From Pseudophaeomoniella oleicola (taxonomy: Eukaryota > Ascomycota > Eurotiomycetes > Phaeomoniellales > Phaeomoniellaceae): a stretch of DNA of 64,000 nt. The notes beneath the pieces are model-generated. The model was not told where the DNA came from. It saw only the letters and a list, made by a program, of their open reading frames with translations, and searched no databases. Below are positions 34,195 through 45,397 of the stretch, in pieces (positions within the stretch are counted from its first letter, which is position 1; each line of letters opens with the position of its first letter). The stretch covers positions 663,767-727,766 of the forward strand of contig QWDQ01000006.1 of assembly GCA_003868215.1 (NCBI GenBank). Reading direction: 5' to 3'. Made by a program: the position numbers and the translations under genes.

Positions 34195-35341
34195 ATGGGT
34201 TGCGGTGCAAGCAAATCAGGCGCCGCTCCTGGTGATGGAACCGACCAGCCTGCAAGGCCAACCGGCACAAAGAATGCAGGCAGTGGCATCGAAATGCCCG
34301 ATCGAAATGCTCCCAATCCAACAGTCTACTTCGATATCGCTCAAGGAGGTAAGCAACAGTGATGCATATTCATTCTATCCAGTCCAGACTCTCTCACGCC
34401 GTGTCCAAGTGGTTGTGTTGGCCCCAAACAAAGACGTTGATTTATGGCTTGCCCAGCTTCATACAAATGCTCTATGTTGCTGTATGACTCCGTGGAATGC
34501 CAGTTATCTTCTTCACCCTTTTGATCTATACTATCACCATCTCATGCTTTTCCATTTTCGGCCTTCTTGGTGTCAATCTTCGAAAGCTGAGTACCTTCAA
34601 AATACAGGCCAACCTCTAGGACGCATAACGTTCGAACTATTCCAAAATGTCGTCCCTGCCACGACCGAGAATTTCCGCCGTTTCTGCACTGGCGAGTTTA
34701 CAGATCCCAAAGGGAAAGTTCGGGGTTACAAGGGCAGCTCCTTTCACCGCGTTGTACGTACATGATGATCTCCAATCTACGGATCATCGGACGGGCCAAC
34801 GCGCTAACTTGACATTAGATCCCCCAGTTCATGATCCAGGGCGGAGACTTTATGAACGGCGATGGAACCGGCAAGATGTCCATTTACGGCAAGAAGGGCT
34901 TCGAGGACGAGAACTTCACTCTGAAGCATACTGAGCCCGGATTGTTGAGTATGGCGGTAAGTTCGAATAGCCTGCCCGTTTTCCGTCTATCTATTCCTGA
35001 TTGCACCTCTGGCTCATCTCATTTCCACTCTGATACTTGCCGCCTTGGAACATCTCCCCACCTTTTCACTTCACTTACCGTCCAACCTCAACCCACCTCC
35101 ACTACACCGTCTAAACTGCCTCCTGTGTCTAACACATTATCAGAACTCCGGTCCCAACACCAATGGTTGCCAGTTCTTCATCACAACCGTCCCCACTCCC
35201 CATCTCGACAACAAGCACGTAGTATTCGGCAAGGTGATCGACGGCATGCAAGTCGTCAAGAAGGTCGAACGGACTAGAATTGGTGAACTGGATCGTCCTG
35301 TCAGTGAAGTCGTGATTGCGGACTGTGGACAACTCAGTTAA
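34195..35341 (+). CDS. cyp3: Cyclophilin H-type peptidyl-prolyl isomerase with MGCGxSK N-terminus
   Basis: Four exons, 34195-34348, 34608-34753, 34819-34956 and 35144-35341, giving 211 residues. The cyclophilin fold runs from [17 protein letters not shown] to the final [10 protein letters not shown]. The active-site block [15 protein letters not shown] (catalytic Arg present), [19 protein letters not shown] and GCQFFITT are complete. The inserted [13 protein letters not shown] and [16 protein letters not shown] segments match cyclophilin H, a U4/U6-U5 snRNP-associated isomerase. Two oddities occur. The first 50 residues are an extra low-complexity tail that begins MGCGASKSG, a consensus for N-myristoylation with an adjacent palmitoylatable Cys. 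The Trp that contacts cyclosporin in most cyclophilins is His ([12 protein letters not shown]). Introns 1 (259 nt) and 3 (187 nt) are long for this genome. Confidence 0.9.
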
Positions 35342-38223
35342 GCGAACGGTCGATTGTATGCGGAGCGTGAGAGAGTATGGTTTGACGAGGCCATGGAGAG
35401 GTGAAGGACTTACCCATAAGGAAGTACCTACATCTACACACCAAAACTGACAAGTCCCTCGATCAAAAGCGAGGATAACACTGTACCTAGTTACCTCCCA
35501 TCTATACGAACCAATTCCCAAGGCTCCTGCACCACTTGACTTTACCAGCAGACAGAGAATTCCCAGAAAAGTGTCATCTAATTTTACAACCTCGTATCCT
35601 TCTCACCATCCTTCCCTCCTCTCTTCTTGTCTCTTCTCATCATCGTCATGACCCGTCTTCCTATACAATCGACAGCCCAAAAAACACATCAACCTCTTTT
35701 CTCTCTGTCCCTCTCTCTCTCTCCCTCCCACCTCTTTGTCCTATCCTCCTCCTCCCCTCTTCATTCCTCTCCTTAACCTCATCCCTCAACCCCAATTTCA
35801 TCTCTCAATGCCCTCGTTTTCTTCTTTCTTCCTATACATCACCAAATATTCAACACTTCAAAAGGCATGAATGATCGTTTATTTTGTTTATGTCTGCGTC
35901 AGTGTCAGTGTTCCTGCTTTTTTTATTGATATACATGAAAAGAGAGAGGGAGAACTAGATAGAGGCGAGAGAGGAGGATGTATATTGTATATTTTATATT
36001 GTATAAATTGGATACTAGATAGTGATATATCCTTTCCTCTTCCTTTCCCTTGCCCCAAAAATCCAAAATCCCAAAATCTTATGAACATAAGGTACCTAAC
36101 CATCTAAGATATCCGAGGTATCAAAGGTATACTTCAATATCTTCTTCTTCTTCTTCTTCTCCCCAGTCCCTAAAAACCACCCACACCTACACCTACACCT
36201 ACACCTTACACCTCCTCCTCTCTTGTTTCTCCTCATCCTCCTCACTCTCCCCAACCCTCTCTTTTCCTTTTCCTTTTCAGTCGTGAAAGTAATTAATTAG
36301 TGAAGTAAAATATTGTAATCTGTCTGTGTACGTTTACCGAACACCACCACCACAAAACAAAACAGAACATACAAAGCCCCTGCCCTCTTACCCCTGCCCT
36401 ATCCCGCCTTGCCCTGCCAGTAATTATCATTATTAGACCTTGGAACGAACTTAAGAATCAGGGATTCTCTCTCTCGTAAACTACACGACCAAAACCCTCA
36501 ATAAAATAGTATGTAGGTATCTAGGTAATCATGATGGGTAAGATACGTGTACATCAAAAGACCAATCCCTTCTCTTCTTCTTCTTCCTCCTCCTCCTCCT
36601 CTTCGTATGACCCTCTCACCCATTCCCTATTAATGTACTCGTAAACATCTACCTGAATACCTTATCCGTCTATCAACATACATATACATATATACCAAAC
36701 CAAACAAAACCAACCACGCCCCCCCCCCCCCGTCCTCCCCCGAGGATTTCTTTCCATGGTCACAGGTAGATAGATTATAGATAGACAGACATGGATTTGA
36801 AAAGACGGAATTTCTAATGAAAAAAAGGATTGGGGTTGGTTGGCATTTGGGAATTGGAATTTGTGATACATAATTACATTACGAATAGATAAACGGGATG
36901 GATGGATGGATGGGGGGAGGAATCGTGGAAGGACTTGCAAGGGGTGGTGTCTTTTTGTTCGAGATATGTATGGGTCGGAGTCTAGATGGAAGAGAGGAAA
37001 GAGGAGATAGTTTTTCTTTTTTTTTTTTTTTTTGATAAACCGACGATATCCCTGGATGACGATGGTGGTGGTGATGATGATGATGCGAGATGAGAGTAAT
37101 ATCGGAGCAGAGGACTTTTGGGGGGGGATTTCTCAAACGACCGTTTTCTTTTTCATACAGGTACTAATTGTACAGAAATCGGGTTTGCTGGCCACTAACA
37201 AGACATGCGGCATGGCATATACGGTACTTGAATGAACGAGTACCTAGTCTATGAAAACAGAGGAATAGAAACAAAGCGGTCTAAAAATACATGAAAAGGG
37301 AAATAATGTCAGTGACACTCATAGACGGTCGGTCGGCCGTGCTTAACCTACTACCGTGGTCATGATCATGGTGCTGGTTCCCCTGAAGGTTCTGTCTTAT
37401 CCCAATACTTCTCTGGTTTCCTTCTTTTCTCAGAGTTGGATGGTTTGGTAAGATGGCCGTGATTGTCCTTGTCGTCAGCACGTGGTGGTATCTTCGTGGT
37501 GGTGTTTTCGTGGTGGTATCTTCGTGGATGTAAATATATCCATTACATGTCTGCGGAACTGCGTATGTCTCTCGTGTCCATTCATCGATTGCTGGAGCCA
37601 CGAAAGTAGTTCAGTCGAAGCTCCGTAGATCTTCCGAAGCAGAGCATCACGAAGAATCTCAATTCACGGCCCATCTCTGGCATAGTGTGAGGGCACGGAC
37701 GATCTCTTCTTGATCCTCTCAAACATACACAGCCAGGGAGAGTTCTGCCAGAGGGAACGCTAAATCGTCCGTTCTGTTTACCACTTTCAATGGTAAAAGG
37801 GGAGAAGACGCTTTTGATGATATAGGTACTCTGGTCCCTCGCCTAATCCCCAGAAAAGAGGGGCGATTGCAGATTGGGTCCAGATGATCCTCCTACTAGT
37901 TGATGAATCTCCAGAATGAACGCCGATCGACTAGTTACTACGTATGCATGCAGTAGGCAAAGTTCCGAAACCTTCCCTGTCATTGCTGCGATACAGAGCC
38001 CTTAATTTATGACTCAGCTAGGGAGGTGCAAGAAGATATCGTCTTGGGACCATCGGAGTGAAGACCTACCACGGTTGTTGCCGCGGCGACCCACAACAGG
38101 CTCCGAAATAATACCGGTGGAATTGTTTCTTCAGATCCGTTCGAAAGCGAAAAATGGGTTTCAGATGTCCTGCAGACTCGGATCTCACTGTGACAGTGAT
38201 ACGGCGCTTGTTATGAAGACGGT
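35342..38223. other. Long convergent gene-free region
   Basis: A 2.9 kb gap between the 3' ends of the cyclophilin and Zn2Cys6 genes. It is dominated by long pyrimidine tracts (35600-35860, 36130-36280, 36560-36610), a ctacac repeat near 36181-36208, a 13-nt C run at 36719-36731 and a T run near 37016-37033. No supported coding sequence or structured RNA was found. Such long convergent gaps are unusual here. Confidence 0.55.
36136..36210. repeat. Simple repeats (ttc)n and (ctacac)n
   Basis: A ttc/ctt trinucleotide run at about 36138-36161, followed by four ctacac-type units at about 36181-36208. Confidence 0.85.
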
Positions 38224-40774
38224 TCAAGGCGTGTACCCGCCCTCCCAGATACCAGACATTCGGTCAACGCCGCCTCTTTTCTTTCTCGGTAATTCAGACG
38301 ATTGTCTGTCGCCGCCATGTTGTCTCTCAGGTGCACCTGCGCCTTCACTGTCCGAATCCAAGGATCTGCCCAATGCATTGGCTATCGACGAGGTTTGTCC
38401 AAGAGTGGAATCGTTGGCGCCTACAGTGCTTCCCCCACTAGCACTCCTTGGGCTGTCGCGTGGGCTAAAATCTTCCACGTCGAGCTTCGAGAATATCATT
38501 TTCATGTCGCGGATATCTTCGTCTTTGTCATCAGACGGCCGCGAGGAGCGTTCTTCAGAAAATTCTCGAATAGATTGAAGTACGGGATGATATCCTTCGT
38601 TATCAGGAAGCCACCAATGCGTCACTTCCGGCAAATGCCACATCTCGGCCATCTTTTTACGAAAAGTCTTGGGGTACACGTATCTACGCAAAGCATGTGT
38701 GTTAGCTCATGGTCATAGCGTGATATGGTGTGGTAAAGCTCGACAATGAACATACCCTTGTCCTTCTAGAGCCGCCAGCTTGAGCCGGCACCACATTATC
38801 GGCTTGTGTTCCTTCTGCAGGAAGACACTAGCGATTCCGAGGCTGGCATGTGCCCCTAAGGTTGCACCAGGCGGTGACTCTGGCCATCTCTCAATAGCTT
38901 CAAAAATTCGACACTGTTCGTACGCGAGCTGAGCTAGCTCGAGTGGTGGTGTTTCTCGAGTGATCGTTGAAAATTGGTATCGATACATCAGCTTGACAGC
39001 CAGCCAGTCAATCCAGCAAAAGTTCAGTGCGAAAAGGGGACCTGAGAACAAGCCACCAGGTATGTAAGGGTCGACGATGTCGTATGGCCCTGGGGATTTT
39101 CGGTAAGGGAAATCGTTGACAGCGTGTTGGCCATCATTCAGACTCTGTATCCGCAAGCGTAAATCATCTATGCGTTCACCAATCGTGGCGTATTCGGTCA
39201 GGAAGTCTTGCATACTTATCGTACCGCGCTGCAAACTGGACAGGAGTCCAGCCATATCGAACCCGATGAGCCGAATTGCGGATGTAACAAAGCCAAGGCG
39301 TGCGTTAATATCAAACGAGTCTTTTTCCTCTCGTTGTATATACCAGTCTTCGCAGGCAATGTACCATTCACGTCCAAGGGATGTTGAATTCCCGCCCATG
39401 AGGCCTGCGACAACATCGAACCGTGCGCACCACAGGAATATCTGTCGAGAAGTCTCTGTCTCCATGATGTTTTCTGGTGTGTACAACGCCGTAATTAGTC
39501 GATGGGCGGCTCTATGGTGTCCAACCAAATTGACCCAATCTCCAAGGTATTCCTTGACGCTCCGTTAGCTGTGGCACGCGCCTTAGGTAGAAACTACACT
39601 CACATCAAAAGTACCAAGTGTCAAGATAGTTAATATCGTCGCCTCGGTCGGTTTGCGTCCAGACTCTAGAGTTCTCCGTAGTGACGACAGTGAGTGACTG
39701 TAATATTTGAGAAACGTCGACAATTTTCCACCTGGTTGTCTAACTGTATGATGATATGCAGCAAACCCAACGATGGCGTAGAGTAGCGGTTCATATCCGA
39801 TCGCTAAGTCGATCAACTCAGAATGGATGAAGTCGGCCGCATCCAGTTTGAAAAAGTAATGAAAGTATGAGATATTCTCTTGATGATATTGCAGGTAGGT
39901 CTGCAGATCTGGCTTCAGGTGGGACCAACTTGTCCAGGTTACATTCGAGGACCTTATAGTAGAACTAGAGCCTACGCTCCTCAGGGAGGACGCTGGTGTC
40001 TGTGTGCCAGAAAAAGATGCTGATGCTGATGTCTCAGTTGATGGTGATGTAATATCCTTCGTGGAGGAAGACTCTGAGGGTTGACTTGATTCTCTCTGGG
40101 AAACAGGTGCTTGGGCGCTTTCTTTTCTGGCTGGGCTTTGGCTTCGTTTCGTTGGCAAGGGTTGGTCCAATGCCAGGCCTTCGCTCCCAGCATCGTCCTC
40201 TTCATCTTCATCCTTGATAGTTGGTAATTGCTTCTTTCCTGGGGAATCTTCAGATGATTGGGAATTCTGTCGAGCTTGTTTACCTTCTCGAGCCCTTGCT
40301 CGAGAGACCCCTCCCTTCCCACTACTAGAAGGCTCAGGATAGACGCATTCTCTGTTCCCCTTTGTGCATCCTATCAGCTGCTGTCAGTACATAGAAATCA
40401 GGAATGCGTAGTCGCCTTACTCGCGCAAATAGGCCTTTTCTCATCGCACTATATCCGTCAGTACCTGCTCATGGGGATTGCACGGGAAACACTACCTTCA
40501 CTCGCCGTGACCTGCAAGTATAGCACCCACTTCTAGTTCGACGGTGTTTGACTTGCTCTGAAGGACCACTGCCACCGGTCCATCCATGTGTACCCTGCTG
40601 TTGTTCGAACATCACGGTGTGATCAGGTCTGTACCAGAAAGCGACTGCATCTGCATATGCCTGGGGACCAAGAATTCTGGAATCGTTGATCAGTTGAGTT
40701 GAGTCGTAGAAGGTTGAACCGAAATTCGGACCATTGGCCCTGTATGGGCCAAAGGTGTAATATTGACCTGCCAT
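38224..40774 (-). CDS. Zn2Cys6 fungal transcription factor
   Basis: Five exons: 40774-40496, 40448-40421, 40370-39604, 39552-38756 and 38683-38224, 776 residues with all phases consistent. The binuclear cluster is assembled across exons 1-3: SGCYTCRSRRVK, CDEKRPICAR and CTKGNRECVYPEP, which supply the six cysteines. Exon 2 is a 28-nt micro-exon carrying cysteines 3 and 4. A long Ser/Pro/Glu-rich linker follows, then an alpha-helical C-terminal half of the Fungal_trans_2 type (YFHYFFKLDAADFIHSE; LVGHHRAAHRLI; FLWCARFDVVAGLMGG). The extreme C-terminus is acidic, then basic. The target is unknown. The gene is flanked by a 6.6 kb non-coding region upstream and 2.9 kb downstream. Confidence 0.9.
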
Positions 40775-42071
40775 GAGCGGATTAATGCGTAGTAGACGAA
40801 AGCAATAATTCGTGCAACTACTCGCTGAACTGGAGACTGTTTGACGGGTGACTACCGGATCGCAACGCTCGGGCTTGGCATGTTTCCAGTCAACGTTGAA
40901 CTATTCGATGCAAAACAATAGCAAGGGTGGCTGAGTTGCTGGTTGGTACGATGGAGATCTGATGTGAAGTGACAGAGTTGATATCGAGTGGAGAAACGGC
41001 CGACCACCCAGGCGCTCCGTCAAAGGCCCAAGCACCAACCCCACCGGGCAGGCCAAAGAAGGTCAAAGCCTATATAGTGAGATATGGAATACAGGACCTA
41101 TTCCAGAAGGAAACTCGCAATGAAAGGCGGGCCTTGCTGTCTGGCTAACTGATTACCTGACTATCGTTCCTTTCCGGCAGACAGCGGAGCCCCCCACCTG
41201 TAGCATAACACGAGGCGTCCACACCGAAGGGCGTTGGTGATCGTGTTATCGTAAACGGGCGTGTGAAAAAAAAAAAAAAAAAGACCCTTGAATGTGTGGG
41301 CACCGTGAATCTCTAAATCAATAACGCGAGCGCCCCTGACTAGAGCTTCTGCCCTTTGCAAGGATGTCGATACGATTTCTCGGGTAGTCAAGTGGACAGT
41401 GCGGTTGGGACTATTGAGGAAGCTCCATGGATCTGGAGGCAGCGATCGCTTGACGTTTTGTAGGATGACGGGTTGGTGGGTGTGATGTCTCAGGTGTAGT
41501 CAAAGCACAACAAAGACTACCATCAGACCACTTGACAGGTCATTGGCGTTTTGGAACCGTTGCCGAGGACACGGGCCGGAGCCGCTTGGTCTTGCTCTGA
41601 TAATACGGTAGTAAAATGTTATGACCGGGATGATAGATACTATGTACCTACCTAGGAGTAGTAGGTAATCGATGGTAGTGTAGCAGGAAGGAGGAGGGTA
41701 ACGTATGAGCGAGGTGAGAGGTTGGAGGTTGGTCTTAGCGGATGACCTGGTCGGGAACAATTGCTCCTATTGCCTATTTCCTATTTTCTTTTCGAGTAGG
41801 GAGACAAGGTAATTAATTGGCTTCCCCCAGCTCAGCAATGATCGGTATAGTACGTAGTAGTAAGATGCGGAAGGGGGACAGATTTCCGGGTTGGGGATGT
41901 GGTGGATGATGAGTTATAACCAAGAAACGTTCAAGCGTAAATCTAATTAATGGATGTTAATACTAACGTACGTGATAGAAATAGAATCGAGTCGAGAATC
42001 CAATCCTTTGTGTTTCAATAGTCCGTGACGTTCATGCCAAGAATGAAGGCGTAAGGTGGCCGATCGACCTA

Positions 42072-42131
42072 AGATACTCGTAGAGATACTCGTAGAGATA
42101 CTCGTAGAGATTCTCGTAGAGATACTCCTAC
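42072..42131. repeat. Five tandem copies of a 12-bp unit
   Basis: The unit AGATACTCGTAG is repeated at 42072, 42084 and 42096 exactly, with a one-base variant at 42108 and a diverged fifth copy from 42120. Confidence 0.95.
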
Positions 42132-42398
42132 TACGTGGGATACTCCCAAGATACTATCTACAGTAACATTACCTAGGTAGGTAGTCAGGTATTTCGATCC
42201 ATCTCCTCCTGTTCTAATTACTCTGCTCCTCTATCCTGGACTCTTTGCTCTTTGCTCTTTGTCTCTTCTTTTCCTCTTCTTTAAATTAATCAAAAGTACA
42301 CCAACAAGCAAGCCACAAATCTCTTACCGTTTCCACCCGGTCCTTCCTTACCTTGCGCTCACTCTTTCCTCCTTACGAAATCCATCTTTACTTTCTTT

Positions 42399-44541
42399 AC
42401 TACGTAGTATATAGGTATATTACTATGAGTAGGATTGGTTGGTGTCTCCCCGCCCATTTCCACCGCGAACAGCCCTAGTATCCTTGCCGTGACTAACTAA
42501 CAAGAACATGGCTCCGACCCAGGCTCGTGGGCCTTACATAGTAGTAAATCCCAAAGCAGTACGACGACTGACTGACCCTACGGTAAACGCGTATTCGTGA
42601 GAGAAATCGGTGTAAGTGTATTATATGCCTACTACGTAGTAATATATGCTTACTACGTAGTATTATATGCTAAGCTCTGAGCGATAAATCCTGTACTACG
42701 TAGTAAGTCAAAAGAAATAAAAAAAAATCATTAATCCGCGCGACTATTTGAACCACTCTACCCCTTTGGAGGCTCACTTCCGAGCTCCGCAGCAGTGGTT
42801 ATCCGCTGAACATCTCGAAATGCTGACGAATTTCGATTTACCTTTTCTCCTCTTCGTGCGCTCTAATGCCGTTAGCATGGCTCTGCCAACCACTACTTGG
42901 AAAGCGCAAAAGCTTGACATGGAAGGTTTCATGCCCAAGCACTGAAAGGGCCTGAGGATTGGTGTCAGCGGCAGCAGAGGCGTGCCCAAGTTTACCATGA
43001 TCTCCAACTTGGCGTTCAATCTCTGTGCGGTCTTTCTGACGACGTTGTTGTTGTTGTTGTTGTTGTCCTGGCTGCACGTAGTAGCCAGGTCGCACTTCCC
43101 TGCCCCCGTTATACCCGATGGGTGAGCCACTGATGTATATAGTATGTAACTAACGGAGATAGTTTGGTTCACTTCATCTAGGATCCCTGGCCGGCGTTCA
43201 GGAGACGTGCATACTACGTTATTGTTACGCCGGTGGATCATGAGTGGGAAAAGAATTGCAGTTGATTCTTGATAGTGGAGCAGAAGTGCCTGTATGCATG
43301 TAGATAAAGTAAGGTGGAGCGTAGTATCATATCGTAACAGCATGAGGGCATGTTGAGCCCTGATCCTGAACCAGTACGAGATGGGTCTGAAAAGTCTGGA
43401 TCCTGCGATGATCATTACGCTGATAGCAAGGTCAACAATCCCGAGGCCCTACTACTACTACGTAGTACACAATAATTACTACAGTGACAGGAGTAGTCGG
43501 GCTGCAAAGAGGACCGTGAAGAAGGGTCTGGGGTTCCATGGCTCTCGGAGAATATCTTGCACAGAGCTGGGTTTCCGTTCCCACAGTCAGGGCAAGAGGA
43601 AAATACCACGATTATTTTTGCGAGGTCGTTCGTTCATGGTACCTGATATTGATATGGTGGGAAAGCACACTATCTCTGCTGGAAACAGTGATGCATTTCC
43701 CATCTGTCGCAGCATTGCTGAATTCAAGGTCGCCTGGAACAAAACCTGAAACGCTAAGTAAAGGATTCAAAGGGATTCGATGATCGTTCGACTTTGCGGC
43801 TAGATCTCCTTCCCATGCATGGGCAGCCAAAAAGCCACAAGGAGACCGAAAACTTTGACAGATAAGAGAAGAAACCCCTTCGCTCTCCGGTGACGCCTGT
43901 ATGGATAGAGGTACTATGTAGCTACTATGTAGCTATACCAAAACAACGAGACGGGACCCGGCTCCCGGCCCAGCATCACCCAATGGGGAAGTAAGTACGT
44001 GGTATATTTGGGCATGGGTCGTCTCACACACGCCGACGTGATCTTCTGCTCATGACGAATACTTGAACGGCGAGGCGGCGTATGCGTTGAGATGAGGACC
44101 CAGAAGTGAATCCAAGACCGTTAATCACCAAACCAACGACCTTTTTTTGGTCTGTCTGGCCTTTGTTTGAACCTGCCAAGGTCACAATAGGGTGCAAAAA
44201 AAAAAGGGCCAGGCCCGCTGTGGACGAGGCCAATGCTGAATCGGGCGATAACAGAAATTTGAAAATATAGTAACGTTACTTGCTCTGCACATACTACGTA
44301 GTAGTACAGTAGATGATCTCCCATGTCGATATGGTCCTGCGTTACGTATCGTCGCAATCCAACAGTCGATCTTCTCTTTTCGGAGCGGCTTAGGAAGAAT
44401 AGGCTAGGACTTCGATTTCTCCATTTGCGATTTCCCTCCGGCTTCTAGCACGGCGCACAAAGTCCCAAAAAACCAGGACAAGCCATGTTTAGCTGCTTTG
44501 AAATGCACATTTCCGCACTGTGCCCGGAGAAACTACGTAGT
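42399..44541. repeat. Cluster of seven ACTACGTAGT palindromes
   Basis: Exact 10-bp copies at 42399, 42631, 42652, 42695, 43457, 44293 and 44532 (start positions). The 42631 and 42652 copies lie in two tandem units of about 21 bp that share the flank tatatgc. Near matches occur at 42126 and 46051. I saw no exact copy elsewhere in the window. Confidence 0.85.
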
Positions 44542-45370
44542 ACAGTTCTTCGAGGTCCACTGGCTAAGCTCTGACGCCACTGCGATTTACCCCGGGGAGA
44601 CTTGCATGGCAAATGACGAGCATTTCCACCGACGAAAGGCTCACATGCAATAACCTCGAATAGCGAATGAGTGACTTGTGGTATGGCAGGGCCTGCCGTC
44701 ATATCCTGTCACAAGAGACGCGCGAGCCTCGAGGATGAGGAGTCGGCGAGAAACATTTATGTGCTGACCCTTTCAGACTATAGATATATCCATGTACGAG
44801 GCTCCATAGTTGAAGAGCTATTATAGATCCTCACCGAAAGCGTGGAGTAGCACCACGTTGACTGCAATAATTAATAGTCCACACCAGGAATGTTCGGGAA
44901 TTGATGGTTTCGATGGCGGCAATACTTTGGTGCTGCGAGACCCTGGTCATCTGGGATTCCCACAAGGTCCGGTGCAAATTGAATCTATCAAAAAACAGGG
45001 ACAGAAAAAACAAACGAACGAAAGAACCAAAAGAACACTCCGGCCGAGTATGATGCATAAGTTACTAGGAACCAATGGAACGGCTAATGGAAGTCACTTG
45101 CTGACGCAGAGGCGCATGGAGTGGGAATTTGCACATGCCTCTCCGACGTCCAGCCTAAGCACAACACGGCTCATGACATTTCTCCTGTGGCAGGCAATTC
45201 CATTTGGTCTCTCTCCATAGCTTCGGCCGATAAAGAACCTTCTCTCTCATCGGTCATACTAACATCAGCGGCGATTATACCGTAGTAGAAAGCAGGTAAA
45301 AGGCCGAAGTTTTTCTGGAAAAGCAAGCACGGTAGCCCCATCGCGGTCTCAGTGGAGGTGACGAGTCCAT

Positions 45371-45397
45371 GATTTAGTGATTTAGTGATTTAGTGAA
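45371..45397. repeat. Short tandem repeat of gatttagt
   Basis: Three consecutive 8-bp units, with no associated gene. Confidence 0.85.

Noticed and set aside
36181-36208. ctacac repeats resembling a telomere tract
   Set aside because: The unit is not the TTAGGG/CCCTAA type of filamentous fungi, it is short, and it lies within other simple repeats.
43031-43068. CRISPR-like or satellite array at ttg/ttgt runs
   Set aside because: It is a plain trinucleotide run (gttgttgttg) without spacers.
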